DNA of 64,000 bases from Neptunitalea chrysea. Lineage in GTDB: Bacteria > Bacteroidota > Bacteroidia > Flavobacteriales > Flavobacteriaceae. The stretch lies in NCBI RefSeq assembly GCF_027924145.1, contig NZ_BRVP01000005.1, positions 124,001 to 188,000 on the forward strand, read 5' to 3'. Within the stretch, counting starts at the first letter, position 1. Every line of letters begins with the position of its first letter. Below the pieces are notes generated by a model, which was given only the letters and a program-made list of their open reading frames with translations, did not search any database and was not told the DNA's origin. Below are positions 1 to 8,971 of the stretch, piece by piece. The translations under genes were made by a program, and so were the position numbers.

Positions 1-407
1 GCAGTTCCTTGAGCGTCATAATCCATTGCTTTTCTAAGATCTCGGGTAATGGTATCCATTTTGTAGTGTTCGTAAGGTACCATATTAATACGTAAACCAG
101 CTTTTTTACTAAACAAGGGAACATATACTTCTAAATAACCATTTTGTGTATCATCACCTTTGCTAAAATGAACTTCTGAACCAGCTTTAATATAACTTTT
201 TTCGGGTAATTTACCATTTAATATTTTTGGCACAGGTAATGCATTAGGTCCCATATAAGCGGGCGAAATAGGCAATAACTTTGTATAATCACCAGAATAG
301 TTGTACTGATCATACCACCATTGGTATTCACCGTGTTGAGCATACATTTTTAAAGAGCATAGTAACAATAAGAAAGCAATTATAAATTGTTTAAAAATTG
401 TATTCAT
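1..407 (-). CDS. Secreted hypothetical protein, N-terminal part (cut by left edge)
   Basis: Reading leftwards from an ATG at 407 there is an open frame of 135 codons that runs off the left edge of the window. The first 24 residues (MNTIFKQF, then a leucine-rich stretch ending MYAQ) look like a signal peptide with cleavage before Gln-His. The mature part starts with an aromatic-rich stretch (EYQWWYDQYNY) and later reads SYIKAGSEVHFSKGDD and YLEVYVPLFSKKAGLRINMVPYEHY. I do not recognise a family. It is probably exported or surface exposed. It is on the same strand as the glycosyltransferase to its right and separated from it by 179 bp that contain a dispersed repeat. Confidence 0.7.
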   Translation of the reverse strand, partial: MNTIFKQFIIAFLLLLCSLKMYAQHGEYQWWYDQYNYSGDYTKLLPISPAYMGPNALPVPKILNGKLPEKSYIKAGSEVHFSKGDDTQNGYLEVYVPLFSKKAGLRINMVPYEHYKMDTITRDLRKAMDYDAQGT

Positions 408-510
408 AGATTATTTTAGAATAGGTTAGGTAACTCGAAGATAGTAAAACAAGAAATGCCGTGCTATATAAATTAGAAAAAACGCTAGTTACTAGATAAT
501 ATCTATATGA

Positions 511-591
511 AATGTAATGAGACTTATCTCGAAATAGAAATGCAATGCTTACTAAAAATGTTTCGTGTGGCTTGCCTCGAAGTAGTTTACT
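511..591. repeat. Dispersed two-box repeat, copy 1
   Basis: These 81 bases align without gaps to 12205-12285, with 63 identical positions. Identity is concentrated in two boxes (519-554 and 569-591) separated by 14 bases that match at only 2 positions in the two copies. Each box starts with a small stem around a CTTA or CTTG loop (GAGA-CTTA-TCTC at 519-530, GG-CTTG-CC at 569-576), then CGAARTAG, and ends in TTACT. The right end supplies the TAA stop (587-589) of the glycosyltransferase gene. Function is unknown; a dispersed intergenic, possibly mobile, structured repeat is the simplest reading. Confidence 0.65.
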
Positions 592-2107
592 CATCATCTA
601 ATTGCAATAATTTGTGCTTTATTCTATCGTTAATATTAACTTTTGAGTTTTCAAAAACAAAGATTGTTGTACCAGATTCTCTCGCATATGGATTGGTTAT
701 TGAATCGGCTATATATGATTTTTCGAAAAAAGGACTTGTCTCTTCAAATTCATTGCCTTTATTCTGTGCACTTTTTATTCTTATAAAATGATGATACTTG
801 GTTTCAAGATTAAACCAATTAATGTAATCGGCTTCAAATGAATTAGCTATAACTCTGTGTTTAGTATAATAGTTTATGGCTCCTGCCTGTCCATAATTGT
901 CACATAGGATTAAAGTAGTCTTTGGGTTTGGCATTTGGTTATAAACTTTTTCAACTTTATTTGCTAATTCTTTCCATCCAAGCATGTCTGCGTAATCTTG
1001 TGGAATGTCATGATCTTTTCCGTCTTCCCAACGTAGCATACCATAGTTTTTGTATACATCTTTATGTTGTTTTATATAGGAAGCAGGTTTATTAGGAAAA
1101 GCAATGGAGTACATAGGAATAAAAAGTAGTATTGGGCATGCTATTAATATGGGTATTGCTAGTTTAAATCTTGTTTCTTGTAATACATTAACTAAATAAA
1201 CAGATCCAAATGCAATATAAATAGGGTATAGACCTATAGCATAGTAATCTTTCGCTTTTAAATAGGTGAATAGAGCTAACGTAAATACAAATGAGAAAAA
1301 TAAAAACCTATATTTTTTAAATGGATGATATAGTATTAATGCAATTAATCCGGCTAGTAGAACAATAGTAGAGCCGAGAAAGAAAAAAAGTTGACCAGAC
1401 AAGAAGTCAAATCTATTCACATGAATTAGTTGTGTTGAGGCTAAAATTTTCATGTGAGTAATGACCGGAAAGTTATTTACGTATTGCCAATAAATATTGG
1501 GTGCAATTAATATTATGACTATTATAGCTGCAAAATATATTTCCTTTTTGGTGAATATAATTCTTGTTTTAGTTAATACTAAGGCAGGTATTAAAGCAAT
1601 TACTAAAAACAAAATATTATATTTATTTAGTAAGCCTATAGAAAATACTATAGCAGCAAAATAAATGTATTTTACTCGTTCTGTTTTAACATAAGAAATG
1701 ATAAAGTAAAATAAAGCTGTCCAGCTTAAAACATCTAAAGAGTTTGGTTGGTATAATGTGTTAAGTCTTAATAAAGCAGAGAATAGAACACAGCTAGCCC
1801 CTAGTACCATGGCATAGATAGTACCATTAAGCTTTTTAATGGTTTTCCATACAACTACTATTGTTAAAGCTCCAAAAAGTGCAGGAAAGAACTTTACCCA
1901 CAACTCGCCATTACCTAACCAACTAATAAGTAAAGATATTATTGAAGTTATTGGGGGTACAGATGCAAACCCTAAGGCTAGATGATTGGCTTGGTCTAGA
2001 TGAAGAAACTCATCACGATGTAATTCATATTCTGGTGCGATTAAGATATATTGAAGTAAAAACTTTACGATAATAATTCCTAACAATAGTAATGTTTCCT
2101 TTTTCAT
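587..2107 (-). CDS. GT39-family (ArnT/PMT-like) membrane glycosyltransferase
   Basis: A 506-residue polytopic inner-membrane protein. The first hydrophobic helix (about 5-25) is followed by the acidic loop HRDEFLHLDQANH (about 30-43), which matches the conserved Asp/Glu loop of GT39/PMT_2 enzymes. Roughly ten further hydrophobic helices follow up to about residue 335, then a C-terminal soluble domain with little hydrophobicity (about 350-506). The family transfers sugars from polyprenyl-phosphate donors to lipid or protein acceptors on the outer face of the inner membrane. Acceptor and sugar cannot be told from sequence. It is transcribed divergently from the beta-barrel gene at 2307, and its stop codon falls inside the repeat at 511-591. 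Confidence 0.82.
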   Translation of the reverse strand: MKKETLLLLGIIIVKFLLQYILIAPEYELHRDEFLHLDQANHLALGFASVPPITSIISLLISWLGNGELWVKFFPALFGALTIVVVWKTIKKLNGTIYAMVLGASCVLFSALLRLNTLYQPNSLDVLSWTALFYFIISYVKTERVKYIYFAAIVFSIGLLNKYNILFLVIALIPALVLTKTRIIFTKKEIYFAAIIVIILIAPNIYWQYVNNFPVITHMKILASTQLIHVNRFDFLSGQLFFFLGSTIVLLAGLIALILYHPFKKYRFLFFSFVFTLALFTYLKAKDYYAIGLYPIYIAFGSVYLVNVLQETRFKLAIPILIACPILLFIPMYSIAFPNKPASYIKQHKDVYKNYGMLRWEDGKDHDIPQDYADMLGWKELANKVEKVYNQMPNPKTTLILCDNYGQAGAINYYTKHRVIANSFEADYINWFNLETKYHHFIRIKSAQNKGNEFEETSPFFEKSYIADSITNPYARESGTTIFVFENSKVNINDRIKHKLLQLDDE

Positions 2108-2131
2108 TAAGTGGATATTGAGTAATAATAG

Positions 2132-2166
2132 ACTAAAAAGTAATAAAAAAGTTACAACTTTTTAGT
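2132..2166. promoter_or_regulatory. Inverted repeat between divergent genes
   Basis: ACTAAAAAGT (2132-2141) and ACTTTTTAGT (2157-2166) are perfect 10-bp inverted arms separated by 15 bases. A second, nested repeat, AAAAAGTT-AC-AACTTTTT, covers 2146-2163. The pair lies in the 199-bp divergent region between the glycosyltransferase (start 2107) and the barrel protein (start 2307). It could be an operator or a hairpin near the 5' end of the leftward transcript; AT-richness makes chance a real alternative. Confidence 0.3.
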
Positions 2167-2269
2167 GTCTAAAAATAACGCATTTTTTATTACAACGTTA
2201 TAATTCTGATAAAAATCATAGTTTTAAAACCATTGCATTGGCCTATGTAAATTGGTACTAAAACAGTGG

Positions 2270-2277
2270 TACTTTTG
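2270..2277 (+). promoter_or_regulatory. Bacteroidota -7 box for the barrel protein gene
   Basis: TACTTTTG matches the TAnnTTTG -7 consensus exactly and lies 29 bases before the preferred ATG at 2307. A TTG (2252-2254) 15 bases upstream is a rather close candidate for the -33 element. A promoter here also argues against the TTG at 2280 as translation start, because it would lie at or before the transcript start. Confidence 0.5.
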
Positions 2278-2306
2278 AATTGAAACTAACTAACAGCATA
2301 ACCATA

Positions 2307-2909
2307 ATGAACAGGTTATTTTTATGTATAAGCCTATATTTTGTAGCACAAAATATAGGCTTTTCACAAGCTGAAACAGCTGAACTATACCATGATAAAT
2401 CCATAGCAAAATCTGTTAGATTAAGCATAGGAATAGGTCATGCCCATATAAAAAAGGGAGTTCAATATGATGATGATGGAATTTCACTTGCCTCATTTTA
2501 TTTTGATGCAGATTATTGGGTTTCTAACAGAGTTGCAGTAGGATTACAAACCGATTTGATTTTAGAGGATTACCTTGTAGAGCATTCTGAAGAAGACAGA
2601 ACTTTTGAACGTAACAGTCCTATTGCTGTTGTACCAGTAATGGTATATCGTCCTTTAGAGCATTTTTTGGTAATAGGAGGGTATGGCGTTGAGTTTTCTG
2701 AAGGAGAGAGTTTTTCGATGGCTAGAGCAGGAGTAGAGTATGGTATTGAATTACCAAAGAAATTTGAATTTGGAATATCATTGATTTATGATGTAAAATT
2801 AGATGCCTATGATACTTGGGTATTTGGTGTTGGGATCAGTAAATTTTTTGGAGGTAAAGATGAACATGTAGCTCAGGATGAACAACTTAATGGTTTAACC
2901 TCTTTATAG
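2307..2909 (+). CDS. Putative outer-membrane beta-barrel protein
   Basis: A 200-residue protein with a signal peptide (MNRLFLCISLYFVAQNIGFSQ, cleavage after about residue 20). It then shows alternating hydrophobic/polar strands rich in Gly and aromatics: SVRLSIGIGHAHI, SLASFYFDADYWVSNRVAVGLQTDL, VVPVMVYRPL, FLVIGGYGVEFS, SMARAGVEYGIEL, FEFGISLIYDVKL and TWVFGVGISKFF. This is the pattern of an eight-stranded OmpW/OmpA-like barrel. I chose the ATG at 2307 over the upstream in-frame TTG at 2280 because only the shorter form begins with a signal peptide and it leaves room for the promoter at 2270. Its last 23 bases overlap the convergent gene on the other strand. Ligand and role are unknown. Confidence 0.7.
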   Translation: MNRLFLCISLYFVAQNIGFSQAETAELYHDKSIAKSVRLSIGIGHAHIKKGVQYDDDGISLASFYFDADYWVSNRVAVGLQTDLILEDYLVEHSEEDRTFERNSPIAVVPVMVYRPLEHFLVIGGYGVEFSEGESFSMARAGVEYGIELPKKFEFGISLIYDVKLDAYDTWVFGVGISKFFGGKDEHVAQDEQLNGLTSL

Positions 2910-3399
2910 TAGCTTTTTTTATAAGCTTAAATGCCCAATTATAGTGACTAGAACAATTAGATCTTATATAGGTTGCTAAACAGGATGTACCTATCCATTT
3001 ATATATTTTTTTTTTAAATAACTCAGTATCGGTATGATTTTTTATGATTGTAATCATGCCGATATGGGTTATATTTAATTTCTCTATAATATCTTCTAGA
3101 CGATGGTTTTGATAGTTTTCCCATATCTTTTGGTTTAGCTGTTCTGTTTCTCTCCATGAAAAATATTCATCTGGCATTTTAGGTATTTTACCTTGCATTC
3201 CTATTTCATACCATTTAAAAAATAGGGTATGCCAATGATATAAATGCGCCAATACATCTCTAATGTTTCGATTCATAGTACCTTCAGGAAATTCCTTATT
3301 TTTAAGTTCTTCAGGTAGACTTGAGATATATGTCATTAAATTCTTGTAGTTGTCTTTACTTTGCTGTAACAGTTCTGTTTTATTTTTAGGTACTGCCAT
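2887..3399 (-). CDS. ClbS/DfsB family four-helix protein (DUF1706)
   Basis: A 170-residue cytosolic protein. The order MAVPKNKTELLQQSKDNYKNLM, then NIRDVLAHLYHWHTLFFKWYEIG, then PDEYFSWRETEQLNQKIWENYQ, and a C-terminal helix with SSHYNWAFKLIKKA is characteristic of the DUF1706 (ClbS/DfsB) family, a branch of the DinB-like four-helix bundles. Characterised relatives include the ClbS cyclopropane hydrolase protecting against colibactin, but most members have no known substrate, so only the fold is claimed. It is downstream of and 3 bases from another DinB-like gene on the same strand, so the two are probably co-transcribed. Its 3' end overlaps the convergent barrel gene by 23 bases. Confidence 0.78.
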   Translation of the reverse strand: MAVPKNKTELLQQSKDNYKNLMTYISSLPEELKNKEFPEGTMNRNIRDVLAHLYHWHTLFFKWYEIGMQGKIPKMPDEYFSWRETEQLNQKIWENYQNHRLEDIIEKLNITHIGMITIIKNHTDTELFKKKIYKWIGTSCLATYIRSNCSSHYNWAFKLIKKATIKRLNH

Positions 3400-3402
3400 G
3401 GT

Positions 3403-3873
3403 TTATTTTGAAATGAGTTTTTTTATTAAAACAATTTGGCCAAGGTGGTAATATGCATGTTCTATAAGTCCGTTTATGTTTCTTAAATAATCACCATATG
3501 CTATATTAAAAAAGGGTTTGGTAAAATCGCTTTCTGAAAGTTCTTCAATTTTAGAAAGTAACCTTTCTGTTTGTTTCCAAAAGTTAGTTAGCAAATTTTC
3601 CCATTCATCTTGGTTATTAATCTTTGGTAGGTTAAAACTGTGTTTGTCTTTAATAGTTAATTTTCCAGTATTAAAATACGCTAAAATACCTTCAATATAA
3701 TAGGATATATGAAAAGTGAGTTCTGCAATAGAATTTAGATTGTTGTATTTATAGATGGCAATTTTATAATCAAGGTTGGTTAACTGATCTTTGTAGTTAG
3801 TATTGGCAATCCAGGTACCATTTAATATTACTTGACTTAATCTACTTGCTAGTTGTTTACTACTTAAACTCAT
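3403..3873 (-). CDS. DinB-like four-helix protein (DUF1572-type)
   Basis: A 156-residue protein. Its helices carry the pattern of DinB/YfiT-like metal-binding bundles: a His in AELTFHISYYIEGIL (about 53) and the C-terminal NGLIEHAYYHLGQIVLIKKL (about 135-154), whose two His residues are spaced four apart. Together they could make the three-His metal site of the superfamily. The family includes thiol transferases and many proteins of unknown activity. It is the first gene of a two-gene unit with the ClbS-like protein. The 218-bp region upstream (3874-4091) holds no gene that I can see. Confidence 0.72.
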   Translation of the reverse strand: MSLSSKQLASRLSQVILNGTWIANTNYKDQLTNLDYKIAIYKYNNLNSIAELTFHISYYIEGILAYFNTGKLTIKDKHSFNLPKINNQDEWENLLTNFWKQTERLLSKIEELSESDFTKPFFNIAYGDYLRNINGLIEHAYYHLGQIVLIKKLISK

Positions 3874-4091
3874 GGATGTTCAATTTTAATACTGTTAAAA
3901 AAATGATAAACAGATTTTCTATATTAAATAGGCAAAAAAAAAATCATTTTTTTGTGTTGTTCTTATAAAGATTCAAGAATATAAAAGTACTGAATTATAA
4001 AACTGATAGAAAATTGGTGTCATAATTTAGATTATAAGATTTCATTATTAATAATTTGTTTGTACCTATTACTTTGTGTAAGTTTGGCAGT

Positions 4092-4502
4092 ATGAAAACG
4101 ATGATCAGGTTATTAATTAGTAGTTATTTGCTTCTAGTGGGATTTATTTCTCATGCAGAAAATCTATGTATTAATGACACTGTCTTATCTGTTAATAAAG
4201 TAACAGATGCATACATTGAATTTTCATCAGACAGTTTTAACCTACAGCGATTTGTAAAAACATCAGACCTTTCTTCCGGTCTTGAAAAGTATATAGAACT
4301 TACTGAAAGTGAAGAGCAAGAAGAAGAGGTAGCTGAATGCCATGGAATTAATTTTCATAATTGTTATGTTCAGCCATTTTATGCATATCTTTTCGATTAT
4401 TATGGGATTACTTCATTAAAGAAAAAGTCCTATTTCAGTAAGTATTCAGAAATTGTACCTTCTACTAAATGGTACGTCGTATTCGGTGTTTTCAGAATAT
4501 GA
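4092..4502 (+). CDS. Small secreted hypothetical protein
   Basis: A 136-residue protein from the ATG at 4092, with a clear signal peptide (MKTMIRLLISSYLLLVGFISHA, cleavage before Glu-Asn). An in-frame TTG at 4056 would add 12 residues and bury the signal peptide, so I rejected it. The mature part has an acidic patch (ELTESEEQEEEVAE, about 73-86) followed by a Cys-containing segment (CHGINFHNCYVQPFYAYLFDYYG). The two nearby Cys residues plus one near the new N-terminus could form disulfides in the periplasm. No family is recognised. It lies 187 bp upstream of the efflux operon on the same strand. Confidence 0.6.
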   Translation: MKTMIRLLISSYLLLVGFISHAENLCINDTVLSVNKVTDAYIEFSSDSFNLQRFVKTSDLSSGLEKYIELTESEEQEEEVAECHGINFHNCYVQPFYAYLFDYYGITSLKKKSYFSKYSEIVPSTKWYVVFGVFRI

Positions 4503-4689
4503 TTAAAAATCTTTAAGAAGTTATTTTCCTATAACTTCTAACAGCCCTTAATGTTTTAATAATAGTTTAATGAGTCAGTTATAATAATTGGATTCTTTCT
4601 ATTGTTTTAAGCTACGCGGGTATTTCTATTACAAAAGCATTTTTAATACAACTTTTCAAAACCAAAATCGCTTAAAAAGCAAGATTATT

Positions 4690-5778
4690 ATGAAGAAAAA
4701 CCTCATGATTATGAGCTTAGGTGCATTATTATGTTATGCCACGAGCTGTACCTCTAAAAAAGAAGTAGAAAAAGAGGAAAAAACAAGTTATCTGGTAACT
4801 AGTCCTGTTAAAATGGATACACTCGTTACAGAAGATTATGTGTGTCAGATTCGCTCTATTCAACACATTGAATTAAGAGCACAAGAGAGAGGATATCTTG
4901 AAAAAATTTATGTTGACGAAGGTCAGCATGTTAAAAAGGGAGAACTACTTTTTAAAATAATGCCTTCAGTATATGAAGCCGAATTACAAAAGGCTCAGGC
5001 CGAAGCTGATTTTGCAAGAATTGAATATGATAATACTAAAAAGCTTGCGGACGGTGATGTAGTAGCACCAAATGAATTAGCTATGGCCAAAGCCAAATAT
5101 GATAAGGCGAAAGCAGAGTTGGCATTGGCTCAGGTTCATTTACAATTTACAGAAATACGTGCACCATTTGATGGAATCATTGATAGATTTCATGTAAGAT
5201 TAGGAAGTTTAGTAGACGAAGGTGAGTTACTTTCTAGTTTGTCTGATAATAGTAATATGTGGGTATATTTTAATGTACCTGAAGCAGAGTATTTAAATTT
5301 AAAAACACAGATTGATAAAGATAATCCTATTAAAGTAAACTTGTTAATGGCTAATAATAAGGTATTCAACTACACTGGAGAGGTTGAAACCATTGAGGCA
5401 GAGTTTAACAATGAAACTGGTAATATTTCTTTTAGAGCTACTTTCCCTAATCCAGATGGTTTATTAAGACATGGTGAAACAGGAAATATCTTGTTACCTG
5501 TTAATATGGATGATGCTATTATTATTCCTCAAAAAGCAACTTTTGAAGTACTTGACAAAAAATATGTTTTTGTGGTAGATAATGATAATGTGGTTAAAAC
5601 AAAAGAGATTAGTGTAAATCAGGAGATGGAAGATTTGTATGCAGTTGGAGACGGATTGGGTACAAAGGATAAAATTCTTCTGGAAGGTATTAGAAAGGTA
5701 AGAGACAATGATAAGATTGACTATACCTATGAAAAACCTGAGAAAGTTATATCTCATTTAAAACTATACGCAGAATAA
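4690..5778 (+). CDS. RND efflux periplasmic adaptor (MFP/HlyD family lipoprotein)
   Basis: A 362-residue lipoprotein: the signal sequence MKKNLMIMSLGALLCYATSC ends in a lipobox Cys at residue 20. The order is that of AcrA/MexA: an N-terminal barrel-sandwich half (IELRAQERGYLEKIYVDEGQHVKKGELLF), an alpha-helical hairpin rich in Ala/Lys/Glu (about 100-145), the return half (YTEIRAPFDGIIDRFHV-like, about 155-175), then beta-barrel and membrane-proximal domains. It links the inner-membrane pump to the outer-membrane channel. The ATG at 4690 was chosen over an upstream in-frame TTG at 4588 because it starts the signal peptide. The pump gene follows after 22 bases. No dedicated repressor gene is next to the operon. 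Confidence 0.9.
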   Translation: MKKNLMIMSLGALLCYATSCTSKKEVEKEEKTSYLVTSPVKMDTLVTEDYVCQIRSIQHIELRAQERGYLEKIYVDEGQHVKKGELLFKIMPSVYEAELQKAQAEADFARIEYDNTKKLADGDVVAPNELAMAKAKYDKAKAELALAQVHLQFTEIRAPFDGIIDRFHVRLGSLVDEGELLSSLSDNSNMWVYFNVPEAEYLNLKTQIDKDNPIKVNLLMANNKVFNYTGEVETIEAEFNNETGNISFRATFPNPDGLLRHGETGNILLPVNMDDAIIIPQKATFEVLDKKYVFVVDNDNVVKTKEISVNQEMEDLYAVGDGLGTKDKILLEGIRKVRDNDKIDYTYEKPEKVISHLKLYAE

Positions 5779-5800
5779 ATCATTAGTTAAAAGAAATTTT

Positions 5801-8800
5801 ATGTTTAATAAGTTTATCCATAGACCAGTACTAGCTATGGCTATATCTCTTGTGATTATTTTCATGGGTATACTGGCTATCAATAATTTACCAACATCAC
5901 AGTTTCCGTCAATTGCTCCACCTAGGGTAGTGGTTAGTATTGCTTATCCTGGAGCAAGTGCTAATGTGTTGGTAAACTCCGTGTTAATACCGTTGGAGAA
6001 ATCAATTAACGGTACTCCTGGAATGAAATATATGACATCGGATGCAACCAGCGCCGGTGAAGCAACTATACAGGTAGTATTTAATTTAGGAACCGACCCA
6101 AGTCAGGCAGTTGTAAATGTTAAGAACCGGATAGAGCAAGTGTCTAATCGATTGCCCGAACTGGTACAGCGAGAAGGTATTATTGTAAATAAGGCGCAAC
6201 CAAACATGTTAATGTATGTAAACTTGTTTAGTAATGATAAAAAGGCCGATCAAAAGTTTCTTTACAATTATGCCAGTGTAAATATACTGCCGGAGTTAAA
6301 ACGTTTAAATGGTGTAGGAAGTGCCAAAATTTTAGGGAGTAGACAATATGCAATGCGTATTTGGTTGAAACCAGATCGTATGAGAGCATACAATGTTTCT
6401 ACCGATGAAGTGATGGAGGCTCTAGAGTCTCAGAGTATTATTGGTTCTCCTGGTAGATTAGGAAGAAGTTCTGGTAAAAAATCACAATCGTTAGAATATG
6501 TATTAACCTATGGAGGTAGGTATAATGAAACCTCACAGTATGAGAATATCATTATCCGTGCAAATGCAGATGGTGAAATATTACATTTAAAAGATGTTGC
6601 AGATGTTGAATTAGGTAGTGAATTTTATGATATCTATTCAAATTTAGATAATCATCCTTCCGCAGCAATTACCCTTAAACAAACCTATGGTAGTAATGCT
6701 AATGATGTAATCAAGGAAGTTAAAGAGAAGCTTGCAGAAATTAAAGATTCATCCTTCCCTCCAGGGATGGATTATCAAATTAGCTATGATGTATCTAACT
6801 TCCTCGATGCATCTATTGATAAAGTAGTACACACTTTAGGAGAAGCATTTATTTTGGTAGCTATTGTAGTATTCTTATTCTTAGGAGATGTACGATCAAC
6901 TTTAATTCCGGCCATTGCGGTACCGGTATCTTTAGTGGGAGCCTTTATCTTTATGCAGTTTTTTGGACTAACGATTAATCTGATTACCTTATTTGCTTTA
7001 GTATTAGCAATTGGGGTAGTAGTGGATGATGCGATTGTAGTAGTGGAGGCTGTTCATGCTAAGATGGAAGAAGAGCATCTTTCGCCCTACAAAGCAGTAC
7101 AAAAAGTATTGCACGAAATTAGTGGGGCAGTAATAGCAATTACGTTATTAATGGCGGCGGTGTTTGTACCAGTATCATTTATGACAGGTCCTGTTGGTAT
7201 CTTCTATAGACAGTTCTCTATTACTATGGCAACATCCATTGTATTATCTGGTTTAGTAGCGTTAACGCTTACACCGGTATTATGTGCCATGATTTTGAAA
7301 AATAATCATGGGAAGCCTAGAAAAAAATCTCTGGTTAACAAATTTATTACATGGTTTAATACTCGTTTTGATAAGCTTACCGGTAGATATGGTAATTTCT
7401 TAGAGAAAATTGTAAACAGAAGATTGGTTACCTTCGGATTGTTAATTGCATTCTGTGGAGGTATCTATGTAACTACAAATAGTTTACCAGCCGGATTTAT
7501 TCCTGCAGAGGATCAGGGGATGATTTATGCTATTATTCAAACCCCTCCGGGTTCTACGTTGGAAAGAACCAATGATATTGCTAGAGAATTGCAAGAAATA
7601 GCTGAGCATGTAGAAGGAATAGAATCGGTTTCTGCGCTTGCAGGATATGAAGTGCTTACAGAAGGTAGAGGGTCTAATGCAGGTACTTGTTTAATCAACC
7701 TTAAAAATTGGGATGAGCGTAAACACACGGCGGTAGAAATAATTGAAGAATTAGAGGAGCAAGCAAAAGAAATACCAGGAGCCACTATTGAGTTTTTCCA
7801 GCCACCGGCCGTACCTGGTTATGGTGCTGCAGGAGGTTTCTCTCTCAGATTACTTGATAAAACCAACTCTGGCGATTATAAGTCTTTTGAAAAGGTAAAT
7901 GATGACTTTATGGCTGCTCTAAGAAAGAGAAAAGAGCTAACAGGTTTGTTTACTTTCTTTGCGGCTAATTATCCACAATATGAGTTAGAAATTGATAATA
8001 AAGCTGCTATGCAGAAAGGGGTTTCAATTGCTAAAGCTATGGATAATCTTTCTATCTTAATTGGTAGTACGTACGAACAAGGATTCATTAGGTTTGGTAG
8101 TTTCTATAAGGTATATGTTCAGGCAGCGCCTGAGTACAGAAGATTACCAGATGATCTTATGAAACTATATGTAAAGAATGCTAATGATGAGATGGTACCG
8201 TACTCTGCTTTTATGAAAATTCATAAAACACAAGGACTTAATGAGATTACCCGTTACAATATGTATACATCTTCTGCAATTAATGGTTCTCCTGCCGCCG
8301 GATACAGTAGTGGTGAAGCTATTAAAATTATACAACAAGTTGCAAAAGATACGTTGCCTAGAGGGTATGATATAGACTGGTTAGGATTGTCTAAAGACGA
8401 GGTTTCTCGTGGAAATGAGGCTATTTATATTTTCTTAATTGTATTAGGCTTTGTGTACATTGTATTAGCTGCTCAGTACGAAAGCTTTATTTTACCATTG
8501 GCAGTAATATGCTCTTTACCTGCAGGTATTTTTGGATCTTTCTTACTATTAAAATTAATGGGACTTGCTAATGATATTTATGCACAGGTTGGTCTGGTAA
8601 TGCTGGTAGGGTTGCTCGGTAAAAATGCCGTCTTAATTGTTGAGTTTGCTATACAAAAACGACATGAAGGATTTAGTATTTTGGCAGCAGCTATAGAAGG
8701 AGCTAAGGTACGTTTCCGTCCTATTTTAATGACATCATTTGCTTTTATAGCTGGTTTAATACCGTTGGTAATAGCCACCGGTCCAGGAGCTATTGGTAAT

Positions 8801-8971
8801 AAAACCATTGGTGCATCGGCAGCAGGAGGTATGTTATTGGGTACTATTTTCGGGGTTATTATTGTTCCGGGACTATACTACATATTTGGTTCTATAGCAG
8901 ATGGTAGACATTTAATTAGAGATGAACACGAAACTCCATTAACAGAAGAAAGAAATTATGAAAATGAATAA
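5801..8971 (+). CDS. RND multidrug efflux pump, inner-membrane permease (AcrB/MexB-like, HAE1)
   Basis: A 1056-residue permease of the usual HAE1 length. It has the N-terminal cytosolic start MFNKFIHRPVLAMAIS, a first transmembrane helix, a large periplasmic loop, helices 2-6, then the duplicated second half. The proton-relay residues of the family are visible: the Asp-Asp pair in GVVVDDAIVVVE (about 408) and the Lys in GLLGKNAVLIVEFA (about 941). It exports amphiphilic compounds from the periplasm and inner membrane through the trimeric tripartite complex with its neighbours. The following channel gene overlaps it by 14 bases, indicating coupled translation. Substrates cannot be predicted. 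Confidence 0.95.
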   Translation: MFNKFIHRPVLAMAISLVIIFMGILAINNLPTSQFPSIAPPRVVVSIAYPGASANVLVNSVLIPLEKSINGTPGMKYMTSDATSAGEATIQVVFNLGTDPSQAVVNVKNRIEQVSNRLPELVQREGIIVNKAQPNMLMYVNLFSNDKKADQKFLYNYASVNILPELKRLNGVGSAKILGSRQYAMRIWLKPDRMRAYNVSTDEVMEALESQSIIGSPGRLGRSSGKKSQSLEYVLTYGGRYNETSQYENIIIRANADGEILHLKDVADVELGSEFYDIYSNLDNHPSAAITLKQTYGSNANDVIKEVKEKLAEIKDSSFPPGMDYQISYDVSNFLDASIDKVVHTLGEAFILVAIVVFLFLGDVRSTLIPAIAVPVSLVGAFIFMQFFGLTINLITLFALVLAIGVVVDDAIVVVEAVHAKMEEEHLSPYKAVQKVLHEISGAVIAITLLMAAVFVPVSFMTGPVGIFYRQFSITMATSIVLSGLVALTLTPVLCAMILKNNHGKPRKKSLVNKFITWFNTRFDKLTGRYGNFLEKIVNRRLVTFGLLIAFCGGIYVTTNSLPAGFIPAEDQGMIYAIIQTPPGSTLERTNDIARELQEIAEHVEGIESVSALAGYEVLTEGRGSNAGTCLINLKNWDERKHTAVEIIEELEEQAKEIPGATIEFFQPPAVPGYGAAGGFSLRLLDKTNSGDYKSFEKVNDDFMAALRKRKELTGLFTFFAANYPQYELEIDNKAAMQKGVSIAKAMDNLSILIGSTYEQGFIRFGSFYKVYVQAAPEYRRLPDDLMKLYVKNANDEMVPYSAFMKIHKTQGLNEITRYNMYTSSAINGSPAAGYSSGEAIKIIQQVAKDTLPRGYDIDWLGLSKDEVSRGNEAIYIFLIVLGFVYIVLAAQYESFILPLAVICSLPAGIFGSFLLLKLMGLANDIYAQVGLVMLVGLLGKNAVLIVEFAIQKRHEGFSILAAAIEGAKVRFRPILMTSFAFIAGLIPLVIATGPGAIGNKTIGASAAGGMLLGTIFGVIIVPGLYYIFGSIADGRHLIRDEHETPLTEERNYENE

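Noticed and set aside
391-597. A 68-codon minus-strand frame left of the glycosyltransferase gene
   Set aside because: It overlaps the signal-peptide start of the edge gene in another frame and runs through the dispersed repeat; its composition is not protein-like.
507-791. A 94-codon plus-strand frame
   Set aside because: It is antisense to the 3' end of the GT39 gene and starts inside the repeat; the GT39 frame has the family motifs.
4588-4689. Upstream TTG start for the efflux adaptor
   Set aside because: It would place 34 residues before an evident lipoprotein signal peptide.
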